From Pseudomonadota bacterium (GTDB lineage: Bacteria; Pseudomonadota; Gammaproteobacteria; Acidiferrobacterales; Acidiferrobacteraceae): 18,931 nt of DNA. A program made the translations under genes and the position numbers. The notes below the pieces were generated by a model, which saw only the letters and a program-made list of their open reading frames with translations, searched no databases and was not told where the DNA came from. Shown piece by piece: positions 1-7,560 of this stretch (position 1 is the stretch's first letter; each line of letters starts with the position of its first letter). The stretch covers positions 1 to 18,931 of the forward strand of contig JAJYPQ010000030.1 in the NCBI GenBank assembly GCA_021795255.1, read 5' to 3'.

Positions 1-618
1 ATCAAGAACCGCTTCGGGGCGGTCAACGAGATCGGCGTGTTCGTGATGACCGAAGGCGGCCTGCGCGAAGTGACTAACCCCTCGGCGCTATTTCTCCGTC
101 AGGATGCGCATAATGCCCCAGGGAGCGTCACATTGGTGACCCAGGAGGGCACCCGGCCGTTACTAGTCGAGGTCCAGGCCTTGATCGATGAAAGCCCGGG
201 GGCCAATCCGCGACGTGTCGCGTTGGGGCTCGATGGCCAACGTCTCGGCATGTTGCTGGCGCTGTTGCATCGCCATGGCGGCCATGCCACGGCGCGTCAT
301 GACGTCTTTGTGAATGTCGCAGGCGGTGTACGGGTCACCGAAACGGCCTCCGACCTTGCGGTGTTGTTGGCTTGTGCCTCAAGCCTCATGGATCGCCCGG
401 TAGCGCGTGATCTCGTGGTTTTTGGGGAGGTGGGACTGGCCGGCGAGATGCGCCCGGTGCCGCGTGGTCAGGAGCGGCTGCGGGAGGCGGCGAAGCTTGG
501 CTTTAAGCGCGCCATCGTCCCGGCCGCGAACGTGGCGAAGCGCGCGGCGCAGGGCGACATCGCGGTATTCGGGGCCCGGCAGCTGAGCGAGGCGCTGGCA
601 CAGTTCTTGAAGGAGTAG
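1..618 (+). CDS. radA: DNA repair protein RadA, C-terminal part (5' end outside window)
   Basis: The frame is open from base 1 and gives the last 205 residues of RadA, a RecA-like ATPase that promotes branch migration and processing of recombination intermediates. The RadA-specific KNRFG motif is at visible residues 2-6, so the Walker A/B part and N-terminal zinc finger lie upstream of the window. The rest is the Lon-protease-like domain, with the family pattern FGEVGLAGEMRPVPRG and the AKLGFKRAIVPAAN segment near the end. In RadA this domain acts as a structural and DNA-binding scaffold, not a protease. The gene ends TAG at 616-618. The assignment is firm; only the length is incomplete. Confidence 0.96.
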   Translation: MKNRFGAVNEIGVFVMTEGGLREVTNPSALFLRQDAHNAPGSVTLVTQEGTRPLLVEVQALIDESPGANPRRVALGLDGQRLGMLLALLHRHGGHATARHDVFVNVAGGVRVTETASDLAVLLACASSLMDRPVARDLVVFGEVGLAGEMRPVPRGQERLREAAKLGFKRAIVPAANVAKRAAQGDIAVFGARQLSEALAQFLKE

Positions 619-661
619 GACATGGATCGGTGGGCGGGTGCAGGAGAGGTCGCAGGGTGAG

Positions 662-698
662 GGCGCTTAAGGACAGACCACGGTAGAAGGTCTGCGCC
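662..698 (+). other. Two-layer hairpin in the leader of the GGDEF-EAL gene
   Basis: CAGACC (674-679) pairs with GGTCTG (689-694) across a 9-base loop. GGCG (662-665) can pair outside it with CGCC (695-698), leaving a bulge. No T-run follows, so it is a poor intrinsic terminator for radA. It ends seven bases before the first ATG of the next gene and might affect its translation. It does not resemble a known c-di-GMP riboswitch to me. The pairing is visible; any function is inference. Confidence 0.3.
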
Positions 699-704
699 AT
701 CCGA

Positions 705-2279
705 ATGCGCATATTCCATGGGGGCGAACGACCTATGATCAGGACTCATCAGTCTTTGGCGCCGGCATTCGTCGGGGGATTGGCGGCGCTCGCGGGGCTT
801 GGGGTCGCGCTCGCGGCGCATATGACAAGGCTCGCCACGAATTGGCCGGACATACACGATCTGCTGGCACTCCCCTGGACCGAATGGTTGGGGATGAAGA
901 TCGCGTTTTGGCATGGGCTTGCCGTTCAGGGCGGCGCGGTCGTGATTGGAAGCGCGCTCGCGGTGTGGCAATGGCGCCGGGGGCGCCGGCGCTGCCCCGA
1001 GCCTGCGGCAGGTGCCCGCGCCCCCCGCGCTACCTTTCTGCGCACCCTCGAGCGCCTCATCGCGCGTCATGACGATCGGCCCTACAGCCTCATCCTTTTT
1101 GATATCGACGGCTTTCGGATACTCAACGATCGTCACGGGGCGGAGGCGGCCGATGCGCTTTTGGCCGATGTCGAAGGCCGGCTGGTATCGGTGTTGCCGC
1201 ATGGGGCGCGCATGGCGCGCTTTGGTAGTGACGAGTTTCTCATGTTCGTGCCGGACAGGGGCATCGCCGAGGCGCTTCTTTTGGCACGCATGGCGCTCGA
1301 TCGTGTGGCCCAGAGCCCCGTCGTTATCGGCGCAGACCCGGTCAATGTCACCTTGACTGTCGGCGTGGCCTCGTTCCCGGAGACCAGCCAGGATCTGCGG
1401 GACGCCATCAGTCAGGCCACGTCGGCGCTTCAGGAGGCCAAGGATCGGGGGCGCGATACGGTAATCGCGGCGCGGCCGAACAAGATCGGATTATGCCGGT
1501 TGGGGGCCGAGGTGGAATCGGCGCTGAGTGATCGGCGGGTGCACGCCGCCTACCAGCCCATCGTCAATCTGCAGACCGGTCAGCTGGTCGCCGAGGAGGG
1601 GCTTGCCCGCATCATCTTGCCGCAGGGGCAGGTGTTGGGCGCCGACCAGTTCATGGGGGCCGCCACCGATCTTCGGTTGGTGAGCCGCATCGACCGGGTT
1701 CTTATCGAACAGGCCCTCGACCGCTGCCGGGTTCAGAGTCCTCAGGGGGACCGGCGTCTGCGGTTCATCAACGTCTCGGCGGCCCTTTTACAAGAACGCC
1801 AGCTGCTGGCGCGGATTGCCGCGGCGTTTAGTGGATGCGACGTCCTGGGCGAGTTGAAGGGTAGCCGTAACCCGCTGGTGGTCGAGATCACCGAGCGCGA
1901 GTTGTTGCGCGACCCGGCAGCGGCCTTGCAGGCCCTGCAGCCGTTGCTCGATATCGGCGCGCGGCTTGCCATCGACGATTTTGGCAGCGGGTATTCGTCA
2001 TTTCTCTATTTGGCCGCGCTCCCCGTGTCCTTCCTGAAGATCGAAATGGAGCTTTTGAAGGCGGCTCGGACGAGCGAGCGCGTGCGCTGCATCCTGAAGG
2101 GCATTCAGGGGATCGCCAAGGACCTCAATATCTTGACCATAGCCGAAGGTATCGAAGACGAGGAGCTTATGCATATCGCCCGCGATCACGGCATGGATTG
2201 GGCGCAGGGCTTCTACTTCGGGCGCCCGGTACTTGACGCGCCAACCGTTGGCGCGTCCATGCCTCGACGGGTCGCCTAG
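705..2279 (+). CDS. Membrane-anchored GGDEF-EAL c-di-GMP signalling protein
   Basis: A 524-residue protein for turnover or sensing of cyclic di-GMP. Two hydrophobic stretches (about residues 18-40 and 61-90) flank a short probably periplasmic loop, with cytoplasmic domains after them. The GGDEF domain (about 110-250) has the FDIDGFRILNDRHG metal and substrate segment, but the signature is GSDEF (174-178). The EAL domain (about 265-510) has EGL at 298-300, and keeps INVSA, VEITE, DDFGSGYSSF, AEGIE and QGFYFGRP; the usual LKID is LKIE. Most phosphodiesterase metal ligands are therefore present, while the cyclase signature is altered. From known family behaviour, phosphodiesterase activity is plausible and cyclase activity less so. 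ATG at 735 (514 residues) is an equally plausible start: neither ATG has a good Shine-Dalgarno, and the membrane segments fit both. No sensor domain is recognisable. Confidence 0.9.
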   Translation: MRIFHGGERPMIRTHQSLAPAFVGGLAALAGLGVALAAHMTRLATNWPDIHDLLALPWTEWLGMKIAFWHGLAVQGGAVVIGSALAVWQWRRGRRRCPEPAAGARAPRATFLRTLERLIARHDDRPYSLILFDIDGFRILNDRHGAEAADALLADVEGRLVSVLPHGARMARFGSDEFLMFVPDRGIAEALLLARMALDRVAQSPVVIGADPVNVTLTVGVASFPETSQDLRDAISQATSALQEAKDRGRDTVIAARPNKIGLCRLGAEVESALSDRRVHAAYQPIVNLQTGQLVAEEGLARIILPQGQVLGADQFMGAATDLRLVSRIDRVLIEQALDRCRVQSPQGDRRLRFINVSAALLQERQLLARIAAAFSGCDVLGELKGSRNPLVVEITERELLRDPAAALQALQPLLDIGARLAIDDFGSGYSSFLYLAALPVSFLKIEMELLKAARTSERVRCILKGIQGIAKDLNILTIAEGIEDEELMHIARDHGMDWAQGFYFGRPVLDAPTVGASMPRRVA

Positions 2280-2316
2280 CATTTTTCCGTGGTCTCGGAT
2301 ACAAAACCGAAGCGAA

Positions 2317-2337
2317 GGCTCTTTAGCCTACAGAGCC
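2317..2337 (-). terminator. Possible hairpin terminator at the end of the DsbG-like gene
   Basis: GGCTCT (2317-2322) and AGAGCC (2332-2337) form a perfect 6-bp stem around a 9-base loop that contains the leftward gene's stop codon. On the minus strand it is followed by a modestly T-rich tract (TTCGCTTCGGTTTTG). The position between two convergent genes suits a terminator, but the T-run is weak and the overlap with the coding end is unusual. Confidence 0.35.
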
Positions 2338-2943
2338 GATGATCGCCGCAAGACGCGCGTTGGTCAGACGCCTTTGGAAGACATGGACACGGCCATCCCG
2401 GGCGCGGTAAATCAAAATCGGTGCAAAGCGCATCCACGGATTCCCCTCGACTGCCGTCAAGGCCTGGAAGTCTTGACGCAGGATGCGTTGGGTCTGGGGC
2501 TTTATGGGGACAGGCGTGATGGCGGCACCGGCCGAACGCGCAAAGCGCGCCTCACCTTGATCGAGCACGCGCATGGGTTGCGCAGATTGCAGGACGGCGG
2601 CGGCCTTGCCGGTGCTCGTAGGCGACAGATAGGCCACCAAGATCTGACGGATCGTCAGATGATCGCGCGCGATAAGGGGCGCCAGGCGCTCGAAGAGCGC
2701 GTGGTTTGGGCGTGAATTCGGGTCGATGAAGTCGTACAGCACTTTGCGTCCGTGGCCTTCCGCGATCCAGTGGAGCTGGCTTATGTGCTGGTAAAGCAAT
2801 GTCCCGCTCTGTTGCCAGCCCGTGCCGCGCGCATAGGCGCTTGGGGCCGCGACGAGGAGCGTCGCCAACGCGAGGCCTGCCCGCATGCTGGTTCGCCGGT
2901 CCTCGGAGTCGAGGGAGCGGGTGTGTAACCGTTGCTTTGACAT
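2323..2943 (-). CDS. Exported DsbG/DsbC-like thioredoxin-fold protein without its CxxC
   Basis: A 206-residue protein that resembles the thioredoxin-fold part of DsbG: HWIAEGHGRKVLYDFIDPN matches the family's strand before the active site, AYLSPTSTGKAAAVL matches DsbG's helix region, and FAPILIYRARDGRVHV matches the cis-proline strand. At the active site DsbG has DPNCPYCH; here it is DPNSRPNH (S77-R-P-N80), and the whole protein has no cysteine. It cannot do thiol-disulfide exchange and may keep only a chaperone or binding role (inference). A hydrophobic stretch ending SAYA (about 22-38) looks like a signal peptide with a long basic n-region. The ATG at 2943 is chosen because GGAGG lies 8 bases upstream; an in-frame TTG three codons earlier lacks that support. 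Known DsbC/DsbG proteins carry a dimerisation domain of about 60 residues; it appears absent here. Confidence 0.72.
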   Translation of the reverse strand: MSKQRLHTRSLDSEDRRTSMRAGLALATLLVAAPSAYARGTGWQQSGTLLYQHISQLHWIAEGHGRKVLYDFIDPNSRPNHALFERLAPLIARDHLTIRQILVAYLSPTSTGKAAAVLQSAQPMRVLDQGEARFARSAGAAITPVPIKPQTQRILRQDFQALTAVEGNPWMRFAPILIYRARDGRVHVFQRRLTNARLAAIIGSVG

Positions 2944-3267
2944 AAGTGTCAACCTCCACGCGAAACGAACCGACGGATACGCGGCCTGCGCTCATTGCGC
3001 TGCGCGATGCGATCAGTCAAGGATCCGGAAACGTGCCGGCCGCTCCATCGGCACACCATACACATCCCCGGTACCGTGTATCCGTATGGCGTGCCTTATT
3101 ATCGGCAGGTCCAAAGGTCGGCTGCAAGCCGAGAAGGCAGCGTGCAGGGCCGCCATCCTTAAAGGGAGAGGCGCCACGCATCCTGATGCCTTTAGGCCAC
3201 GTGGTCTGCGCCCTACGCGCATGATACCCTTCGCGGTACGCCATTGCAGTGATCTGAAACGAGGTCC
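2944..3267. other. Divergent intergenic region, DsbG-like gene / mrdA
   Basis: This stretch holds the upstream regions of two divergent genes. The leftward gene's GGAGG is at its left edge. I see no ORF with a convincing start or family resemblance, and no clear sigma70 promoter. A small inverted repeat (ATACAC 3058-3063, GTGTAT 3076-3081) encloses GGTACC and could be a protein site, but nothing else supports it. Confidence 0.5.
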
Positions 3268-5229
3268 GTGAACCCGAAGGTCTTTTTGTTACAGGAGGGT
3301 GAAGAGCGGCGACTCTTTGCAATGCGGGTACGCATCGTCGTGGGCGCAGTACTCGTGCTCGTGTGCGTCTTGGTGGCGCGGTTGGCGTATGTGGAGATCG
3401 GACGGCACGCCTATTACGCGACACTGGCCCGCGACAACCTGATGCGGCCGCTGCCTTTGCCGCCGGCGCGTGGGCTGATCTTGGATCGGCGTGGCGTCGT
3501 TCTCGCTGGGAATTATCCCACCTATACCGTGTCGATCGCACCCCGTGCCGTAAGGCATCTATCACGGCTACTGACTCGTCTCAAGGGTCTCATCGGGCTT
3601 GATACCCGCGATCTTCAGCGCTTTTTGCACGATGTGCAAACGCACAATCCCGACGATTTTTTGCCGCTGCGCCGCAATCTGACGAGCATTGAAACGGCGC
3701 GCCTTGCGGCCCATCTGCCGCAATTACCGGGCGTGCGCCTGCAGGCGCAATTGCGTCGCAATTACCCCCTGGACGGCCTGGCGGACGCGGTGGTGGGTTA
3801 TGTGGGCCCGATTACCAAGGCCGAGGTGGCGCGTCATCCCGAGCGGGATGCGGGTTATCAGGACGCGGGTCAGAGCGGCATCGAGCGACTCTACCAACGT
3901 GACCTTATGGGGCGCATGGGCTTTAAAGATGTCGAGGAGAGTGCGCGAGGACGTTTGGTGCGGGTTCTAAAGCGCATGCCCGGACGTCCCGGCGACAATC
4001 TGTATCTGACGATAAGCGCTCAAATGCAGGCGGTTGCCGAGGAGATGTTCAAGGGCCGCCGCGGGGCCGCCGTGGCCTTGAACCCGCGTACCGGGGCGGT
4101 GCTCGCGTTCGTAAGTAGTCCCACCTACAACCCGAACCCTTTCGTGCTTGGAATCAGTCGGCGCCGTTATGCCAAACTCACGAACAACCCCCGCGCCCCT
4201 TTGGACAATCGGGTCCTAAACGGCCTCTATCCGCCGGGTTCTTCGATCAAGCCGTTTTATGCCTACGCCGCCCTGCAGACCCATTGGTTTCATCCGCACC
4301 GCCGGGTCTTGTGCCGGGGGACCTGGCATATCCCCGGCAATAATCACATTTTTCACGACTGGTTACCGTGGGGCATGGGTCGCATCGGGCTTGAAAAGGC
4401 GCTCGAGGAGTCTTCGGACGTCTATTTCTACAAGCTCGCCTATCGCATGGGCATCGATCGTATGGCCCGTTATCTCGAGGACTTCGGGTTCGGTCACCGT
4501 ACGGGTATCGATCTGCCCGGAGAGTCGGCGGGGACCGTGCCGACACCGCAATGGATTAAGGCTCATGCCTCACCCTGGTACGAGGGCGAGACTATCATCA
4601 CCGGCATCGGCCAAGGGCCGCTTCTCGTGACGCCGCTACAGTTGGCCGATGCGATGGCGGCGCTTGCCAATCACGGGGTGCGCATGCGCCCGTATGTGGT
4701 GAGGGCCGTGCAAAATCCGCTCACCGAGGCCGTTCATTACACGGCGCCGCACGCCTATCCGGCGGTCCCGCGTCACCGCGCGGGTAGCGACACGCTGCTG
4801 GTCAATGACCTGACACACGTCATTTCCGGGTCGCTTGGCACGGCGCATATCATCGCCCACCGGCTGCCTTATGCCATCGCCGGAAAAACCGGGACCGCGC
4901 AGTTATGGAGTGTGCCGGCAAGCGGCCAATATAAAGGCCCCCGGCCCCATTCGGACGCGCTTTTTACCGCCATGGCCCCGGTCCCGGACCCGCGCATTGC
5001 GGTGGCGGTGGTGCTCGAGCATGCCGGGTTCGGGCTGCATTCGGCAATCCCGACGGAGATTGCCCGAGCGCTCATCAATCTCGATTTGCTGGGACATGTC
5101 CACGTCCGCCATGCCCCGCGTGCCCTGGTGGCGCGGTTTGCAAGAGAGCGTCGTTTGTACGCGCGCGCGCAGATCCGCGAGGCGCGCGCGCGAAGCGCGC
5201 CATCGGTGTCCGGGAATCAGACTGGTTGA
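3268..5229 (+). CDS. mrdA: Penicillin-binding protein 2, peptidoglycan transpeptidase of cell elongation
   Basis: A 653-residue class B PBP that cross-links peptidoglycan in the elongasome with RodA, facing the periplasm. A single N-terminal membrane anchor (about 19-42, RIVVGAVLVLVCVLVARLAY) is followed by the PARGLILDRRGVVLAGN segment of the pedestal domain. The transpeptidase domain has all three motifs: PPGSSIKP with nucleophile S325 and K328, SSD at 382-384 (PBP2 typically has SxD here), and KTGTAQ at K540-T-G. Length and architecture are normal. The GTG start matches the family's N-terminus; GAGG (3261-3264) precedes it closely, and an internal ATG at 3322 would remove part of the normal N-terminus. 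mreC/mreD, rodA and mltB, frequent neighbours of mrdA, are not adjacent here. Confidence 0.95.
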   Translation: MNPKVFLLQEGEERRLFAMRVRIVVGAVLVLVCVLVARLAYVEIGRHAYYATLARDNLMRPLPLPPARGLILDRRGVVLAGNYPTYTVSIAPRAVRHLSRLLTRLKGLIGLDTRDLQRFLHDVQTHNPDDFLPLRRNLTSIETARLAAHLPQLPGVRLQAQLRRNYPLDGLADAVVGYVGPITKAEVARHPERDAGYQDAGQSGIERLYQRDLMGRMGFKDVEESARGRLVRVLKRMPGRPGDNLYLTISAQMQAVAEEMFKGRRGAAVALNPRTGAVLAFVSSPTYNPNPFVLGISRRRYAKLTNNPRAPLDNRVLNGLYPPGSSIKPFYAYAALQTHWFHPHRRVLCRGTWHIPGNNHIFHDWLPWGMGRIGLEKALEESSDVYFYKLAYRMGIDRMARYLEDFGFGHRTGIDLPGESAGTVPTPQWIKAHASPWYEGETIITGIGQGPLLVTPLQLADAMAALANHGVRMRPYVVRAVQNPLTEAVHYTAPHAYPAVPRHRAGSDTLLVNDLTHVISGSLGTAHIIAHRLPYAIAGKTGTAQLWSVPASGQYKGPRPHSDALFTAMAPVPDPRIAVAVVLEHAGFGLHSAIPTEIARALINLDLLGHVHVRHAPRALVARFARERRLYARAQIREARARSAPSVSGNQTG

Positions 5230-5262
5230 TAGGGTCATGCGCCGTAGGGGGTCGTCGGCGGC

Positions 5263-5333
5263 TTGCGGGAAACTGAAAAAAGCCCGCAACTTGGTCCCGC
5301 TAAGGCCCCAGGAACTGGAAAAAAGCCCGGTTC
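5263..5333. terminator. Two tandem A/T-tract hairpins between convergent genes
   Basis: Hairpin 1: TTGCGGG (5263-5269) pairs with CCCGCAA (5283-5289). Hairpin 2: GAACTGG (5312-5318) pairs with CCGGTTC (5327-5333), one mismatch. Both loops contain AAAAAAGC, read as GCTTTTTT on the minus strand. The two units are related (both contain ACTG, a spacer, then AAAAAAGCCCG). They lie downstream of both mrdA and the leftward hyf operon and probably end transcription of one or both. The T-run is inside the loop rather than after the stem, so a classic intrinsic terminator is not certain. Confidence 0.45.
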
Positions 5334-5485
5334 GTCTCAACAGGCGACACGCGGACATCGTTAAAACAAAAGCCTCCATGACCCCGCCTCCCATGCCCTG
5401 GCGATCGAAACCACCGGCCTCTGGATTGCGCCAGGAAGGCAAGGACGATGGTAACGTCGTCCCTGCGCGCCCGTCCGCGCCACGG

Positions 5486-5989
5486 TCAGGACCGTATCAG
5501 CGTCGCGAAGGCCTCGCAGATCGTATCCGGAGATGGTGGGCAGCCGGGTATGGCCAGGTCTACGGGAAGCACGCGGGCCACCCGGCCCACGGTCGCGTAA
5601 TTGGCGGTATAAACGCCGCACCCGCAGGCGCAGTCCCCCAAGGCCACGACGCGCTTGGGATCGGGTACGGCGTCGTAGGCCATGCGCAGAGGATCTACCA
5701 TGGCCCGGGCGACCGGCCCCGTGACAAGCAGGATGTCGGCATGCCGGGGACTGGCAACGAGACGCACCCCGATCGCCGCCAGGTTATAGAGGGCGTTACC
5801 GGTGGCCTGAATTTCGAGTTCGCAGCCATTGCACGAGCCGGTGTCGACATGGCGTACGGCAAGCGCCCGTCCGAGTTCTGCGGCCAATGATGGCCGGACT
5901 GTCTCGGTATCACACCGCGGGCCCTGATGATCGTAGGATCGACGAGGGAGGATGCCGGTTTTCAGGATTTGGCGTAGCAGTTTGTGCAT
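5486..5989 (-). CDS. hyfI: Hydrogenase-4-like small subunit (NuoB-like, [4Fe-4S])
   Basis: A 167-residue homologue of HyfI/HycG/NuoB, the subunit that carries the iron-sulfur cluster next to the large subunit's active site. Candidate cluster ligands are C53 and C56 (DTGSCNGCELE), C120 or C124 (GDCACGCG) and C150 (PGCPPSP). The cytoplasmic arm location follows from the family. It is the last gene of the operon, starting five bases after the stop of hyfG; no strong Shine-Dalgarno is visible, so translational coupling is likely. Because the window has no separate ferredoxin subunit, this may be the only Fe-S protein of the complex. Confidence 0.88.
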   Translation of the reverse strand: MHKLLRQILKTGILPRRSYDHQGPRCDTETVRPSLAAELGRALAVRHVDTGSCNGCELEIQATGNALYNLAAIGVRLVASPRHADILLVTGPVARAMVDPLRMAYDAVPDPKRVVALGDCACGCGVYTANYATVGRVARVLPVDLAIPGCPPSPDTICEAFATLIRS

Positions 5990-5994
5990 GGCGA

Positions 5995-7542
5995 TTATAG
6001 GTCGTGGCCGCTATAGGCGAGGTTGAAGGATTTGTTGATGAGCGGAAAATCCGGCACGAGATCCCCAAGCACCGCGCGCTCGAGAAGCGGCCAGTTGTGC
6101 CAGGAGGGGTCATGGATATGAACGTGATGGCTTTTTGGGTTTACTGCGCGCGTGATTGCGACTACGACCGGCCCGCGCCAACCCTCCACGGCACCAAGCC
6201 CCAATACCCCTTCCAAATGGTCGCAGGGCACACGCACGGGCCCGTTGGGGAGCGGGGCGAGGAGGGCGCGGATGAGCCGCAAGGACTCATAGATCTCGTC
6301 GAAACGCACCGCCACCCGCGCGGCGACATCACCCTCGGTGCGGATTGCGATGCGCGTCTCGAGCGTGTCGTAGGGTGGTGACGGCGAAAGCACACGCAGA
6401 TCGTAACTCAACCCGCTCGCGCGCGCCGCCAGACCCACGGCCCCCAGGGCCCGGGCCTGGGTCTCGTCGAGATGCCCCGTGCCGAGGAACCGTTCCTGTA
6501 GGCCCGCATGATCATCAATGATATGTTGGAGGCGCCGTGTCGCTTCAAGAAGGGTGGTACATTCGGCGTCGAGAAGGGCGGTCGCGGTGGAGTCGAGATC
6601 ACAGGCCACGCCGCCTGGAACAATCGCGTCCATGAGATAGCGGTGACCGAAGAGTTGCCTATGGGTCTTAAGCCACCATTCCTTCAAAAGACCAAATTGC
6701 ACGTGACCAAAGGCAAGCCCACCGTCCTGGCAGAGCGCACCAAGATCACCCAGGTGGTTCGCGACGCGTTCGCGCTCCCATAGCAAGGCGCGTAACCACA
6801 GCGCCCGCGGCGGGACCATGCAGGCGCTCACCGCCTCCACGGCCATGGCGTAAGCCCCCGCATAGGCTGCGGTGCTGTCGGCGCAGATACGGCCGGCCAA
6901 TGCCCCGCCGTCTAGAAGCGACATATCCTCGAGGCGCTTGGCGACGCCTTTGTGGGTGTAACCGAGCCGCTCCTCGAGGCGCAGGATCTCGTCGCCCACC
7001 ACGGAAAACCTAAAATGCCCCGGTTCTATCGTACCGGCATGGATGGGTCCGACCGCGATCTCATGGACGCCGGTCCCGCGCACCGAGACGAAAGGGTAGG
7101 GCGGCTCATCGCTTACTGTGGGCGCGCCCGCGACAAAATCGCGGCGCAACGGGAAATCGCGAGCCCCCCATACCTCATGGCGCAGCCACGGCCGGGTGTC
7201 ACGCGCATCGCACGAGATCCCGAGGAGATCAAAAAGCGCGCGCTCCTGGCGCGCCGCCGCCGGAAACAGGCCGCTCAACGCGGGGAAGCGTGGATCGTCG
7301 TTGCCGGCCCTAAGACTGATCCAGCGCCACTTGCGAGCGCAGATGAAGACGGCGTGGACCACGAACCCGAGACCCGCCGGGCGCTCGTCGCTGCCCCAGA
7401 GTGCGACGAACTCTCCACCTGCAGAGCGCCACTCGACGGCCAGCGCGCGCCACAGCGTGCCGTCAACCCAGGCGTGATCGATCGGCACAGGGCCGGGCAA
7501 TGATGTCCAGGTGACGTCGGGTCGCGGATTATCGGATGGCAT
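5995..7542 (-). CDS. hyfG: Hydrogenase-4-like large subunit (NuoC-NuoD fusion), Ni-Fe ligands missing
   Basis: A 515-residue protein joining a NuoC-like N-terminal domain (about 1-140, ending WGARDFPLRRDF) to a NuoD/HyfG-like domain (about 150-515, GPIHAGTIEPGHFRF, then RLGYTHKGVAKRLEDM). In true [NiFe] enzymes two CxxC pairs bind the metal site. Here the first is R-I-C-A-D-S (218-223) with one cysteine, and the C-terminus ends FNLAYSGHDL with no DPCxxC. This resembles energy-converting hydrogenase-related (Ehr) complexes more than a working hydrogenase. The length fits HyfG/HycE, though the C-terminal processed tail of true hydrogenases is absent. A GAGGA about nine bases before the ATG supports the start. 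It lies 18 bases after hyfF. Confidence 0.9.
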   Translation of the reverse strand: MPSDNPRPDVTWTSLPGPVPIDHAWVDGTLWRALAVEWRSAGGEFVALWGSDERPAGLGFVVHAVFICARKWRWISLRAGNDDPRFPALSGLFPAAARQERALFDLLGISCDARDTRPWLRHEVWGARDFPLRRDFVAGAPTVSDEPPYPFVSVRGTGVHEIAVGPIHAGTIEPGHFRFSVVGDEILRLEERLGYTHKGVAKRLEDMSLLDGGALAGRICADSTAAYAGAYAMAVEAVSACMVPPRALWLRALLWERERVANHLGDLGALCQDGGLAFGHVQFGLLKEWWLKTHRQLFGHRYLMDAIVPGGVACDLDSTATALLDAECTTLLEATRRLQHIIDDHAGLQERFLGTGHLDETQARALGAVGLAARASGLSYDLRVLSPSPPYDTLETRIAIRTEGDVAARVAVRFDEIYESLRLIRALLAPLPNGPVRVPCDHLEGVLGLGAVEGWRGPVVVAITRAVNPKSHHVHIHDPSWHNWPLLERAVLGDLVPDFPLINKSFNLAYSGHDL

Positions 7543-7560
7543 GGTCTCTATCCTCGTTCG

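Noticed and set aside
468..1202. 244-codon minus-strand frame across radA and the GGDEF-EAL gene
   Set aside because: It is antisense to two recognised genes, Arg/Pro-rich, and has no family resemblance.
4835..5890. 351-codon plus-strand frame running from mrdA across the intergenic gap into hyfI
   Set aside because: It is out of frame with mrdA, antisense to hyfI and has no family resemblance.
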